A DNA stretch of 64,000 bases from Ulva prolifera. Taxonomy: Eukaryota > Chlorophyta > Ulvophyceae > Ulvales > Ulvaceae. A program made the position numbers and the translations under genes. Below, piece after piece: positions 11,626 through 20,729 of this stretch (the first letter of the stretch is position 1; each line of letters starts with the position of its first letter). The notes under the pieces were generated by a model that had not been told where the DNA came from, searched no databases, and was given only the letters and a program-made list of their open reading frames with translations. The stretch is taken from NCBI GenBank assembly GCA_023078555.1, contig CM041204.1, forward strand, positions 1,460,923 to 1,524,922. The letters run 5' to 3'.

Positions 11626-12203
11626 CGCATATCTCCTGAGCTATGCACCCTGGATGCTGTCGCAGTGCTGTGCTTGTGCCTTGCCTCCGATCACGCTGCT
11701 GGAGAGCTGCTCAGCAGCACTGCTCGCCGCCCTTGCCTGCGCCAGTTTCAGGGTCTCCGTGTCGTATGCGCATGCACACGGCCGATTCTTCACTGTGGCC
11801 GCCAGCATATCGGGCCCACGCGGCAGTCGGGACCTGTGCGGCGCCAGCTGTGTGCACAACGTCATAATCCTGAAGCATGGCATTTGAACGCTGCCTACGG
11901 CCACGTCATGCAGCCGGCCATATGGCGTGCATGCATGTGGCGGCACGCGTCGGGTCGGAATTCACTACTTCTCGAGATGCATGCTGCAGCCCTTCGAGGT
12001 TCAACACGCTGGAACACGGCGTTGATGTATGAAATCAGCCGTACCGGATCCACTGCACACATTTCTTTGCGTGAGATTGTGAATCATTACGCCCAGCCAC
12101 GCTGCATCGATGCACAGGGGCATCATGGTTTGAAATCTCGCAGAGCTATGCACAGTTTGCGCTCGTTGAACTTGGACGCCTAGGCCTGTCTAAACTGAAT
12201 GCA

Positions 12204-14552
12204 ATGCCAGGCTTCGACTACCCGGTGCACTTGTCACGCTCGGCACCTTTTGAGATTCAACCCGGCCAAATAGTTTTCTATGATGTAGTTGATACCAATG
12301 CCATGTCTCGGAGCAGCGTTCTATCCTGTATCGCCGAAGGTGGCGGGGAAGCCGAGCTGCCGGACTCGATCACAGTCTCTGATTTCCGGAAGTGGCTGAC
12401 TGCTACTACAGACAGTGATGCGATATTTGGGAGCAGATCGTTCGTGTCCATGTGCACTGTTATCAAGGTCGCGCCCACTCCTGCTCGTCATGACAGCCGA
12501 CAGTTGTCTGAAAACTGCTGACCACGTTCCTTTGTTGTGGCCATTTGCCTGCATCCTCTTGCGTCTGACGTCATCAGATGTTGACAGTACTTGGATGTGC
12601 TGTGATCACAGAGCAGTGTGCTGCAGGTCGCAGATGCTGTGGACGACATGCTCATCGATGGCTGGGTCCAAATTGCCGCGGAACACCTGGGGGAGATTGC
12701 GCTGTCTTCGTGCTCAAATAAAATCAAAGATGACGTACTAGAAGGTTTATCCTTGCTGTCAGACCAGCTACGGCACCGACTCCTGAAGGCAGCTGCTTTC
12801 GATCCGGCGCAGCTTGACTGCTTGCTAGACGTCTTGCCGGTGGGCCTCCAGCCTGCGATACTTGCGGCCATGACCACGAGAGAAAAGGTGTTTCAGCTGC
12901 CTCTCACATCCGCGTCGTGTCCTGCTCTCAAGGCCCTGACGTCCCTGCCAGCGTCTCCCCCATCTGTGCTGGCGCTCCACGTTGATATTCAAAGCGCCAG
13001 TCCGCACGAAGAGAATGTCGCAGAGAAGGTGTGGTCGTGTTTGAAGCAAGCTATGCATCATCACTCTGGCCTCACCAGACTTCTTTTGTCTTCATCGCCA
13101 CGCCCCGCCACCATCTCACAGGAACACCTTCTCCACGACATTGCCATGCTCACGTCCCTCCGCTGCCTCGATCTGAAAGGGTGCATGATCCATGAGGACA
13201 GCTCATCGATGCTGAGAGCAACCCTCCAAGCGCTACCGCGGCTGCATGACTTGGCGCTGAGACTGTCAGAGAAGCGAAACACCTCCTCCCAGAAGCGCCC
13301 AAGAGATGCGGACGCACTGCCGCACCACTGCCTGACTAATATCCTCTCTGCAGCAACAGGCCTCACATCCCTATACATCCGTGTTTATCAATCCATTTCT
13401 TCCGGACATCAATGCTGCTTCACGGCAGCAGCTCCTCTGTCCATGCCACAGCTTGTCAAACTGGCCGCAATATTTGACAGCGATGTCCAGCGTTCCTGGT
13501 CGTTCGGTCCAGAGGAGAGCTTCTGCGTTGACGTCGACCTCGCCGCACGCTTCTTCAGCAGTCTCACCGCTCCCCTCACCCGTCTCACGCTCAGCGAGGA
13601 GGGTCTGCATTGCCCACAGCCGATAAGAAGTGCCGCTGCTGCTGGTGCTGGCCGCCTCCTCCGCAGCATAGCAGCCTTCACACAGCTGCGGTGCCTCGGC
13701 GCCGTGCTCCCAGCAGATAAGCACGGTCGTAGCAACGTCTGCGACGCGCTGATCCCGGCCCTGCCTGGCCTGGTCGCAGCTCTCCATGAGCCCCAGAGCA
13801 TCTCCATCTCTGCAGCCCCTGCACTCATGCAGCGCATCATGCCTCTGCTGACGACCACCACGGTGACCAAGCTGCACTTGTGCGGGATGCACTCGAATCC
13901 CGCAACGGACGAGTTCATACAACGCGTAGGGCGGTGGAAGCTGCGAGATCTCAGCCTACACTTTCACGGAGAGCCCACCGGGGCGTCGAGCCTCGCCGCG
14001 CTGAGCTCCCTCACGCAGCTCACGGCGCTGTGCCTTACTCGCTGGGGCTGCCTCCGCCGCCCCGCGGACTGGCAGGCGCTCGCGGCCATGACGGGCCTGA
14101 AGATGCTGCGACTGGGTGGGGAAGACGAGTTTGACACCCTGACGGTGCCGGAAGAATGCATCGCATCGCTGCATGCGCTGAGCGCCCTCACGTCCCTGAC
14201 CGTCGTGACGCCTGAAAAAGACGGGCCCCACCGCGGGGAAGCAGTGGTGAGGTGCCTCACGACACAGACACTGCCGGCACTGCAGGAGCTGAAGGTGGCT
14301 CTGTATGAACCGTTTGAGTATTTGCACGAGCTTGCCTCATACATAACCAAGCTTCCTGCGCTGAGACGGCTGACTGTGGACCTACATCGTTCCGCAGACG
14401 TCGAGGATGCGCCCAGCTGGGTTGACATCGACAGTGAAGACCACCCAGAGAACATCGCCATGGCGGAACTTGGCGATGCTCAAGAGTGCCTCTCCGAAGC
14501 CGCTGCCCGTGCCGGTGTCGAGCTTGAAATGGAGCAGCATGGCTTCTATTGA
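12204..14552 (+). CDS. BTB/POZ-like plus leucine-rich-repeat protein, two exons
   Basis: Predicted 729 residues from exons 12204-12467 and 12627-14552, joined in phase 0 across a 159-bp GT-AG intron (AAG|GTCGCG to CTGCAG). Exon 1 and the start of exon 2 read like a BTB/POZ or SKP1 fold: SRSSVLSCIAEGGGEAELPD, SDFRKWL, then VADAVDDMLIDGWVQIAAEHL-type helices. From about residue 240 onward come roughly a dozen irregular leucine-rich repeats, for example LTSLRCLDLKGC, LTQLTALCLTRW, MTGLKMLRLGG, LPALQELKVAL and LPALRRLTVDL. BTB and SKP1-type modules commonly link substrates to cullin ubiquitin ligases, so a substrate-receptor role is possible but inferred. The ATG at 12204 is the first in frame. 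No membrane segment or signal peptide is seen. The BTB call is weaker than the LRR call. Confidence 0.75.
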
Positions 14553-15446
14553 CGTCGTGTGTGCGACATGCCACAGCAATTCCCGTATCAGGTGCACTTC
14601 TCCGGTCGTCTGCCAGCCGTGGCGCGGTGCTGTGCTGTGGCCGTCTTGTCCTCTCAGCTGTGTGCACCGGAAGCCACTGCTCCGCCGACTTTGTAGGAGC
14701 TGTGTGTGGTCCACGTCCACAGTGCTATTGCTCGTGCGACCCCCGCCACTGTCCCTGGTCGGTGTGTGGACTGTCCGCTGCCTTTGAGTCTGTAGCGTCG
14801 ATTTTGAAGTAAGTGATCTGAAGAAGGTCCTCTCCATGCATGCGATCCCCGGTCGATGCGGCAGGGTCGCGTGCCGCACCCACACATGTTGCCCTCGCGC
14901 TGCAGTGCCCCTCTGAGTGCAGGCTGCTGACTTGGCGTGTGCACACCTTGGCCTCCCCTCAAGCAGGGACTGGCTTCTTGACAATGCTGCTGGAGGCACG
15001 GCCAGCAGAGGGCGTTGGCAGGCGATGGGCAACGTGAAGCTGGCGTGACTGCCGGAGTTGAACAGGGGGGTGTTGAGTGGTGCGGGGGCTGTTCATCGGG
15101 TGGGAACCACGCGCGGTGGAGGTGCTCCTGTTCGGAAGCTGGTGGCGATTCGAATCGACATATGTGGTGGCAGCGGTGGTGAGGAAGTCCGTATGGCTCC
15201 CAACACAGTGGGAGCTGGCGGTGGTATGCAAGGGCGTTTGGTCGGGAAATTCCAGACTTGACCTGCAGGCGGCAGGGCTTGTATGGAGGAACATGTAGGC
15301 GGGGTGAGATTTGTTACTGGATGGGTTCCGCTTGTGTCAGGGCCACATCTGTGATCATGTCTGTCGGGCCAATCTTTCAATAAAGAACAGCATGCGGCGT
15401 TATCACTTGTGCAGAGCTTGATTGTGATGCGTCGTTGCCAGTGAGG

Positions 15447-15475
15447 ACACTTGCCTCCCTGACTTTGTCCTTGTA
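15447..15475 (+). mobile_element. possible retroposon 3'-end scrap
   Basis: ACACTTGCCTCCCTGACTTT followed by GTCCTTGTA resembles the family's 3' end but lacks the final A. I could not find a target duplication. A still weaker match lies near 15830-15880. Confidence 0.4.
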
Positions 15476-16328
15476 CCAGACCATGCAGTGCAATGAACGC
15501 AACTGCCTCCGGGATATTTGTTTTGCGTGGCCTACTGAACAAGCCACGGGTCTCGCCTGCGCACCAATCGCTCTTCGTGCATGGAAGCCAAGGTGTTGCA
15601 CAGATAGGTCTGCAATCAATCGGGTGGTGTACAGCTCTACATGGACAATTCGCCAGCACCCCTTGCTCCCGTGTGAAGCTGAGGGTCGTTGCGCACGACT
15701 TCGGAAGGGAATACGATAGCGATGCAGGCGAGTGTACGCGATCAGGGCGTCCGTGTGTGCCGATGCTGCCCGCCGCAGCACAATGAGTCATTGGCGCCGC
15801 CATGTTGCGGCTCTCACACATCATGCCTGCCTCCTCGCCTTTGTGTGCATGCATAGCCATCTCCTTTGTGCTTGTAGCACACCTGCCAACAGTGCCTCCA
15901 GCGGCACTCCCGCCTGCTAGCAACGGAACGGCACCCGGTGACGCCCTCCCAGCGGTCCCCACTGCATCGACATAAGAAAATGGTCTCCGTGAAATAGACC
16001 ATAATACATACCCAGTAAGCCCGTTGCAATTGTATTTTAGTATTTTAAAATACTCAGAGCGTCAAGGACCACGGCGGTCGTTGGCAAAGCGCCAGCCGGT
16101 GACCTGGTAGGCGTTGGGCAAGTGACCACACACGCATGCTTGCACATGAAACTGTCCACTGGATGCCTGCACGCCTTTTGAACAGACACTACACTACAGA
16201 GACAGCCCCAGGTGAGCTCTGGGAAGCAGCCTGGACACATGCGTTGCCATAAGTCTTGGCTTGCTTGTTTGTGCTCCCGCAAAGCCACCATTCCAGGCGC
16301 TGCGGTCGTTGAGGATTCGCAATTGTCC

Positions 16329-16352
16329 GGGAGTGTTTTGCAAAACACTCCC
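16329..16352. repeat. 24-bp perfect palindrome
   Basis: Arms GGGAGTGTTTTG and its exact complement meet without a loop. It stands in DNA without a gene, about 150 bases upstream of the C34 run. Function unknown. Confidence 0.85.
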
Positions 16353-16500
16353 AGACCACAGTGGCCGCCGCAGACGACAGAACCCCGCGCAATCTTCCTT
16401 CCGCCTGAGCCTCAGCATTGGGACTTCACTTCTACCAGCCAGGAAAAAAGACATCGTCTTGCACATTGTCGAAGTTTATCATCGACTCTGCACTGCGTCC

Positions 16501-16501
<1 letters not shown>

Positions 16502-16535
<34 letters not shown>
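16502..16535 (+). repeat. homopolymer run of 34 C
   Basis: An uninterrupted C run. Its exact length is likely to be unreliable in any read technology. The poly-proline open frames that cross it are spurious. Confidence 0.85.
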
Positions 16536-17269
16536 TATCACAATGCATGAGCCTGCGGGCAGCAGTGTGGTGACAGGTGCACTCATGCACGGGCGATCCG
16601 CGGATCCAGTGCAGGGGTAAACCGCCAGCCGGGATTGTCTTGATGTAGTGAGGGAGATCCCGCGAGGGTTTCCCGCCGTAACCTTGAGTGTTCAGTGTGC
16701 ATATAAGGATGTGCACACTGTGATCTGTAACCTTTCTTCTTCCTGTTTCACGGTATTAGCATCTTCCCATCAGTGTTTCCTCGGTTCTACCTCTGTGCGC
16801 AGAAGGTATGGAACACTGGCCTCCTGACCTGGCCTGACGTAAGACTGCGCGTCTGACCTGAGCGAATGAAGCGTTTCTGACACCCCCCCCCCCCCCCAGC
16901 CCCCCACTGGCATCCGCAATCAAAACATCCGCAATCAAAACACACCATCGTAGAGCGTGCACGCTGCACGCAGCATGAAGTGTGGCAGGGGTGCGCCATG
17001 CTTTGTGCTGTGCTATGCGAAGGGCAGCGCGACGAGCGTGGCGATGATGTGCATCGCGGCGACGGCGCCGGCGGACCGCTGCAGCCCGCTGCACACGGCA
17101 ATGTCATCGTTGCGTACATGCACGACGGCGACGAATCTGCAGGTGCCTTGCCACGAACGGTGCACAACGGTTCGCCTGGCACTCGCCGACGACCGCACCG
17201 GGTGGAGGCGCCTCCGCCGACGCGGCTGTTTTTACATTTGTTAGGGTAGTGCCGGCCAGTTGACGCTTG

Positions 17270-18190
17270 CATGCATGTATCACCCTGCGGCTGCAGCTGT
17301 CACTACGGACCCGCCCATGGGCCCATGGCGCCATGCCCGATGTCAGCACGATGCCGACACATGCGTGTTCTGTGAATCAGTTTCTTTCTTCTTCACCGTT
17401 GTATATCTGGCCTGCGCCAAGCGTTGTGTGCACGATGCAATTGCAACTCGCGGTGTGCCGACGCAAATGCATGCAGCGCACATGCATGCACCCCGGCAGT
17501 GCCCGCGCAACAATGCGCCGCAGTGCTGGTCAAGTGTTTGACATTATGCTCTGGGCCCCCCATCGACGCGAAGGCCGCCGTCGCGAGGGGTGCCAATTCG
17601 CACAATTGTTCTCTGACGCACAATGCCCTCGATGCATCGCTCTAATTATGTGTGTAGCAAGTGCCTCGCTTGCCCACCATGCCAGCTGGTGCTTCGCCTC
17701 TTCCTCCCGGCCGCTGCTGGAGTGCTACTCAGCAGCAGTCCCCGCAGCCCTTGCCCGCGCAAAAGTCACCGGACATGGACTTGCAGCACCGGTCGCCAGA
17801 TCCGGTCCCAGGAACACTACCAGCGGTTACTGGCGGCAGCTCAAGGAGCGATCGCCAGATCCACTACTGTGGCCGTCAGCCTGGGACCGATCGCCAGATC
17901 CATCACTGTGGCCGTCAGCACACCGGGTGTGTGCGCCAGAACAGCCTTAAGCAATTGCGGAACAACTGCGTGCGCAGCACTGCATAGCTTTCCAGCATTC
18001 CATATATATATGACGCCTCTCAAACCTGCAGCCACATCATACAGCCGAAGCTCATGTGGCATGCATGCATGTGGCAGCACGCAGGCTGGCGTCCACCTGA
18101 CACCGCGGCCGTGTCCAGATCTACATTCGAGATGAACTCTGCGTTGCCGTGCGCGGCACCACACGATGGAACACGGCGTTCGCGATATTG
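17270..18190 (+). repeat. diverged duplicated block, copy 2
   Basis: Second copy of the block at 11060-12030 (see that entry for the matching landmarks). This copy also contains a local tandem duplication at about 17790-17925. Confidence 0.55.
17790..17925 (+). repeat. short tandem duplication with GATCGCCAGATCC
   Basis: CGATCGCCAGATCCACTACT plus GTGGCCGTCAGC (about 17850-17880) is followed by a second copy at about 17889-17920 that differs at a few bases. A partial third copy, GGTCGCCAGATCC, lies upstream near 17791. Confidence 0.65.
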
Positions 18191-18242
18191 TGTCAGACAT
18201 GATAGATAAGCAGGCTGGGTAGGCACAGCGGCCCGCAATGTG

Positions 18243-18396
18243 TTACACGGACAAACTTTGAAGCAAGCAAGGCAGGTAGCACCGCGGGCAGCAACCAGGG
18301 GAACCGCACGCCCACGCAACAAGCCACACGCAGCACACACCAACACACCCACGCAACGCCAGCACCCGCGCCGGCCACAGCCACACAGTCACATAT
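18243..18396 (-). mobile_element. SINE-like retroposon copy, inverted, with 13-bp target duplication
   Basis: A 154-bp insertion between perfect direct repeats GGCCCGCAATGTG (18230-18242 and 18397-18409). Read on the - strand it is homologous to the copy at 351-512 along its length: GCGTTGCGTGGGTGTGTTGG, TGCTGCGTGTGGCT, then the conserved GCGGTGCTACCTGCC tail ending TTGTCCGTGTAA. It lacks an internal 17-base stretch found in the other copy. The clean target duplication makes this the best-defined member of the family. Confidence 0.8.
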
Positions 18397-19318
18397 GGCC
18401 CGCAATGTGCGCCACCCGTACCACTCACCGCTAATATTTTCCAACATCCATGTGGCTAATACATGTGTGCCATGAAGGATTCTGGCACCGGGAATCGAAC
18501 ACATCAGACAAGGCAACAGGGACGACAGACGCCTGCTTTAACACATCGACCAGCCTTCCCGTCGATGTGCGAATCTTTCCACAGCTGTCCATATCTCACC
18601 GAGATATCACACCGGAACCAGGGAAATTCATATCTAAGAATGCGGGGAATCACAGGCGTTCACTTCAAACGCATTCAGTTGTTTGTCTCACGTACAGCGA
18701 AAACAGCGAATCGCGCGGCAATGTCCGGATTTTCGCGCTCTGCCTTGCTCGGTAACATATGTATCTCAGTATGCCTAGGCTGCAGCAGGGTGATGTGTGC
18801 GCACAGCGCCGCACACGCACAGCGCCGCACAGAGCCGCACACGCTGCGCGCTGACCGTTCACTTGAACATGATGTGTGCGCGCACGAAAATGCCCACCGA
18901 CGTGACTTGTTCGTAAACGTTGCAACGCGCGCGTTGCCTAACCTTCTCAATGCTTCATCAGCGTGATGTGTCCGTGCACGAGGGCGCCACGTATCTCGAG
19001 ATATCGATTGCGCGTGAGTTCAGGATCCACAGGTGTGAGACCTTGCTTTCAATAACTCCTTCATTTTCGCCGCGATCTTTAAAGAACGTTTTTCTCTAGA
19101 GATAAGGACCGTGCGTGGGTGGCGATTGCCTCAAACTCGACATTTCACCTTGACGTCCACACTGCGTCAGACCACCTATGCACGTGCTATGGTCGGCTCT
19201 GGTCTGTTGCTGGTCGTGTCGAATGACCTCGTCCACGGCATGGCAGTCGAGCCCCCGGAGGCTCGGCGCTTGGCATTTGATAATACTTGTTAGGCCATAT
19301 CTGCAATGCTAGGGTCCC

Positions 19319-19591
19319 ATGGGCAAGCCGAAGCGGAAGGAGCCGTCAAAGGCAAAGCTGAGCGACCTGAACCGCCAGCACGCTTCGCAGTCGCCCGTGC
19401 GACCTAGCCTATTGATTACAGACCAATGTAGCATCCTAGATACTAATGAAGTTGTTAACTGCAACAATGGACAGCTCGCAGTCGTGCAGCGCGAGTCACC
19501 GCGCGGGTCTCCACAGCCCAAGCGCCGGCGCGCAGCACCTGCCAGCGGGACAGCTACCGAGGCTCATCTCTCTGCAGATACAAGCAAACAG
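19319..19591 (+). CDS. orphan first exon of an unknown basic protein
   Basis: The ATG in CCCATGG context opens a 91-codon exon that ends in phase 0 at a strong donor (CAAACAG|GTAAAA). The product begins MGKPKRKEPSKAKLSDLNRQ and later has PQPKRRRAAPAS, two basic clusters of nuclear-localisation type. No domain is recognised. The open frame runs on for about 65 codons past the donor, into the CACTA element that starts at 19719. No further exon is found on the left side of the transposon, and the right side is pure satellite. The remainder of the gene is therefore lost, lies beyond the window, or was never there. Confidence 0.5.
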
Positions 19592-19718
19592 GTAAAATCG
19601 GCGCTGAATGTGGTGCCTGGTGAGACTCAGCTCGCCACGGCTGCCCCTCAGCAGCCGCCAGCCACCAGCAACGACCAGCACGACAGGGCTCACGGCACTG
19701 CACAGTGCCACCACCCAC

Positions 19719-19737
19719 CACTAGGAGAATGGCGACA
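19719..19737 (+). repeat. left terminal inverted repeat
   Basis: The first 19 bases are CACTAGGAGAATGGCGACA. They differ from the inverted right end only at position 7 (G versus A). Beyond base 19 the similarity becomes patchy, with CGGATCCG, TTCGGAT and TCCGATGTCACCGGA motifs that resemble subterminal motifs of the right end. Confidence 0.9.
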
Positions 19738-20190
19738 TTGCGAGACGGATCCGGGTGTCGTCCGACAGATTCGGATAGGCCGTTGACTCTCCGTCACTTC
19801 TCGGCAGCGTTCCGATGTCACCGGATCCGAGGTGCTTGGACTTTGGCGCCGTATTATCCGTTGACACGCCCATTATCTGCCGGACCGTGCTCGTATACAT
19901 TGCATCTGCTGGTCAGGGCGGGCGATGCTGTCATGCTACGAGGCCACGTTGGACCACGCTATTGCGCACAGTGGATGGGCAGATACAATATTACTACGAT
20001 TCGTTTTGCATCTTAGATTGCTAGTACCAACGACAGTGCTATAGCATGTTCGAGTTGGACGGCATGAACCAGACTTTGGGCAGGTGACGTTGTGGCCAGA
20101 ACTTGGAGGCGGCGGGCACTGTATTCTTGGATGTTTTTTTTGACCAGGACGAGTGGTCTGCAGTTTTGGCGCGGCAGCAGGTAAAACAGT

Positions 20191-20480
20191 GTTATGCGAG
20201 GGTCGTCGCGCTGCGAATGCCATGCGAGTGGTGCTGAGGAGGTTCCAATCTTTTTCCAATAACGCATGCATGCGCTGGTCCAGAGTGGCCATTCGCCGAA
20301 TGGCCACTCTGGTGGAATGACGTCATCCGGTCCGTGACGCAGTGTTGTGCGAGGGTCGTCGCGCTGCGAATGCCAGGCCAGTGATGATGGGGAGATTGTA
20401 CTTTTGCTCGAGTCCACGCATGCATGCGCTGGACCAGAGTGGCCATTCGGCGAATGGCCACTCTGGTGTAATGACGTCAG
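20191..20480. repeat. left subterminal duplication, each unit with a large palindrome
   Basis: Two copies offset by 153-154 bp (starts 20191 and 20344) share GCGAGGGTCGTCGCGCTGCG and other segments. Each copy ends in a palindrome. The first (20280-20312) has 16-bp arms around one C, and the second (20433-20467) has 17-bp arms around one G. The arm core is AGTGGCCATTCG / CGAATGGCCACT. The core GCCATTCG-N-CGAATGGC recurs five times near the right end of the element. By analogy with the subterminal repeats of other CACTA elements these may bind an element protein. That is inference. Confidence 0.8.
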
Positions 20481-20729
20481 CCACCCATCCGAGAGAGCAC
20501 GATGCAGCTGCTTTGGTGCCCTCGAACGTGACTCTTGCAGAAGGACAGGATAGATCTATCTAGAGCCTGTTGAGGCAGGATTGTATTGATCGCGTGCGTT
20601 CTTAGCAGACCTGGTGTTGCAGTTTGAGGCAGTCGGAAGGACGTTGAGTTTAAACGCATATCTGCGCAGCTTGTGTGTAGTTACCGCTGATGCGAAAAAG
20701 CGTTTGATCTCCTACTGTGGCCTTTAGTC

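Larger units (their letters stand above)
11060..12030 (+). repeat. diverged duplicated block, copy 1
   Basis: Segments in the same order and orientation reappear at 17270-18190. Matching landmarks include TTCTTCACTGTTGCGTGTCT (11241) with TTCTTCACCGTTGTATATCT (17390), the CTGCTGGAGAGCTGCTCAGC stretch (11697) with CTGCTGGAGTGCTACTCAGC (17714), GTGCATGCATGTGGCGGCAC with ATGCATGCATGTGGCAGCAC, and GGAACACGGCGTT in both. Similarity is patchy with many indels. Neither copy has a supported gene, so this could be a duplicated gene relic or an old dispersed element. Confidence 0.55.
10043..12203. other. intergenic region between the permease and LRR genes
   Basis: No gene is supported. It holds the 25-bp array, two retroposon 3' ends (10984-11015, 11590-11625), one copy of a block found again at 17.3-18.2 kb, a GT-rich stretch (11380-11440) and a 22-bp palindrome (11441-11462). 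The permease 3' end and the next promoter must be here, but I cannot place them. Confidence 0.5.
14553..19318. other. long stretch without a convincing gene
   Basis: Open frames on both strands are short and show no domain I recognise. A + strand frame at 15493-15786 starts with ATG and is 97 codons long, but has no family resemblance. The stretch holds an AATAAA (15380), a retroposon end (15447-15475), a 24-bp palindrome (16329-16352), a C34 run (16502-16535) and a shorter C run near 16881, the second copy of a duplicated block (17270-18190), and a full-length retroposon on the - strand (18243-18396). Confidence 0.5.

Noticed and set aside
15093-15962. A 289-codon - strand frame
   Set aside because: No ATG-based start with good context, no domain, and a composition (Cys, His, Pro, Arg) like the other non-coding frames of this GC-rich interval.
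16212-16620. Two poly-proline + strand frames
   Set aside because: They exist only because of the C34 run. There is no other protein-like feature.
18484-18560. tRNA-like TGTTCGATTCCCGG on the - strand, and a similar TGTTTGATTCCCGG near 1105
   Set aside because: The T stem does not pair and no acceptor or anticodon stem can be drawn. The shared string is too short to define a gene or element.
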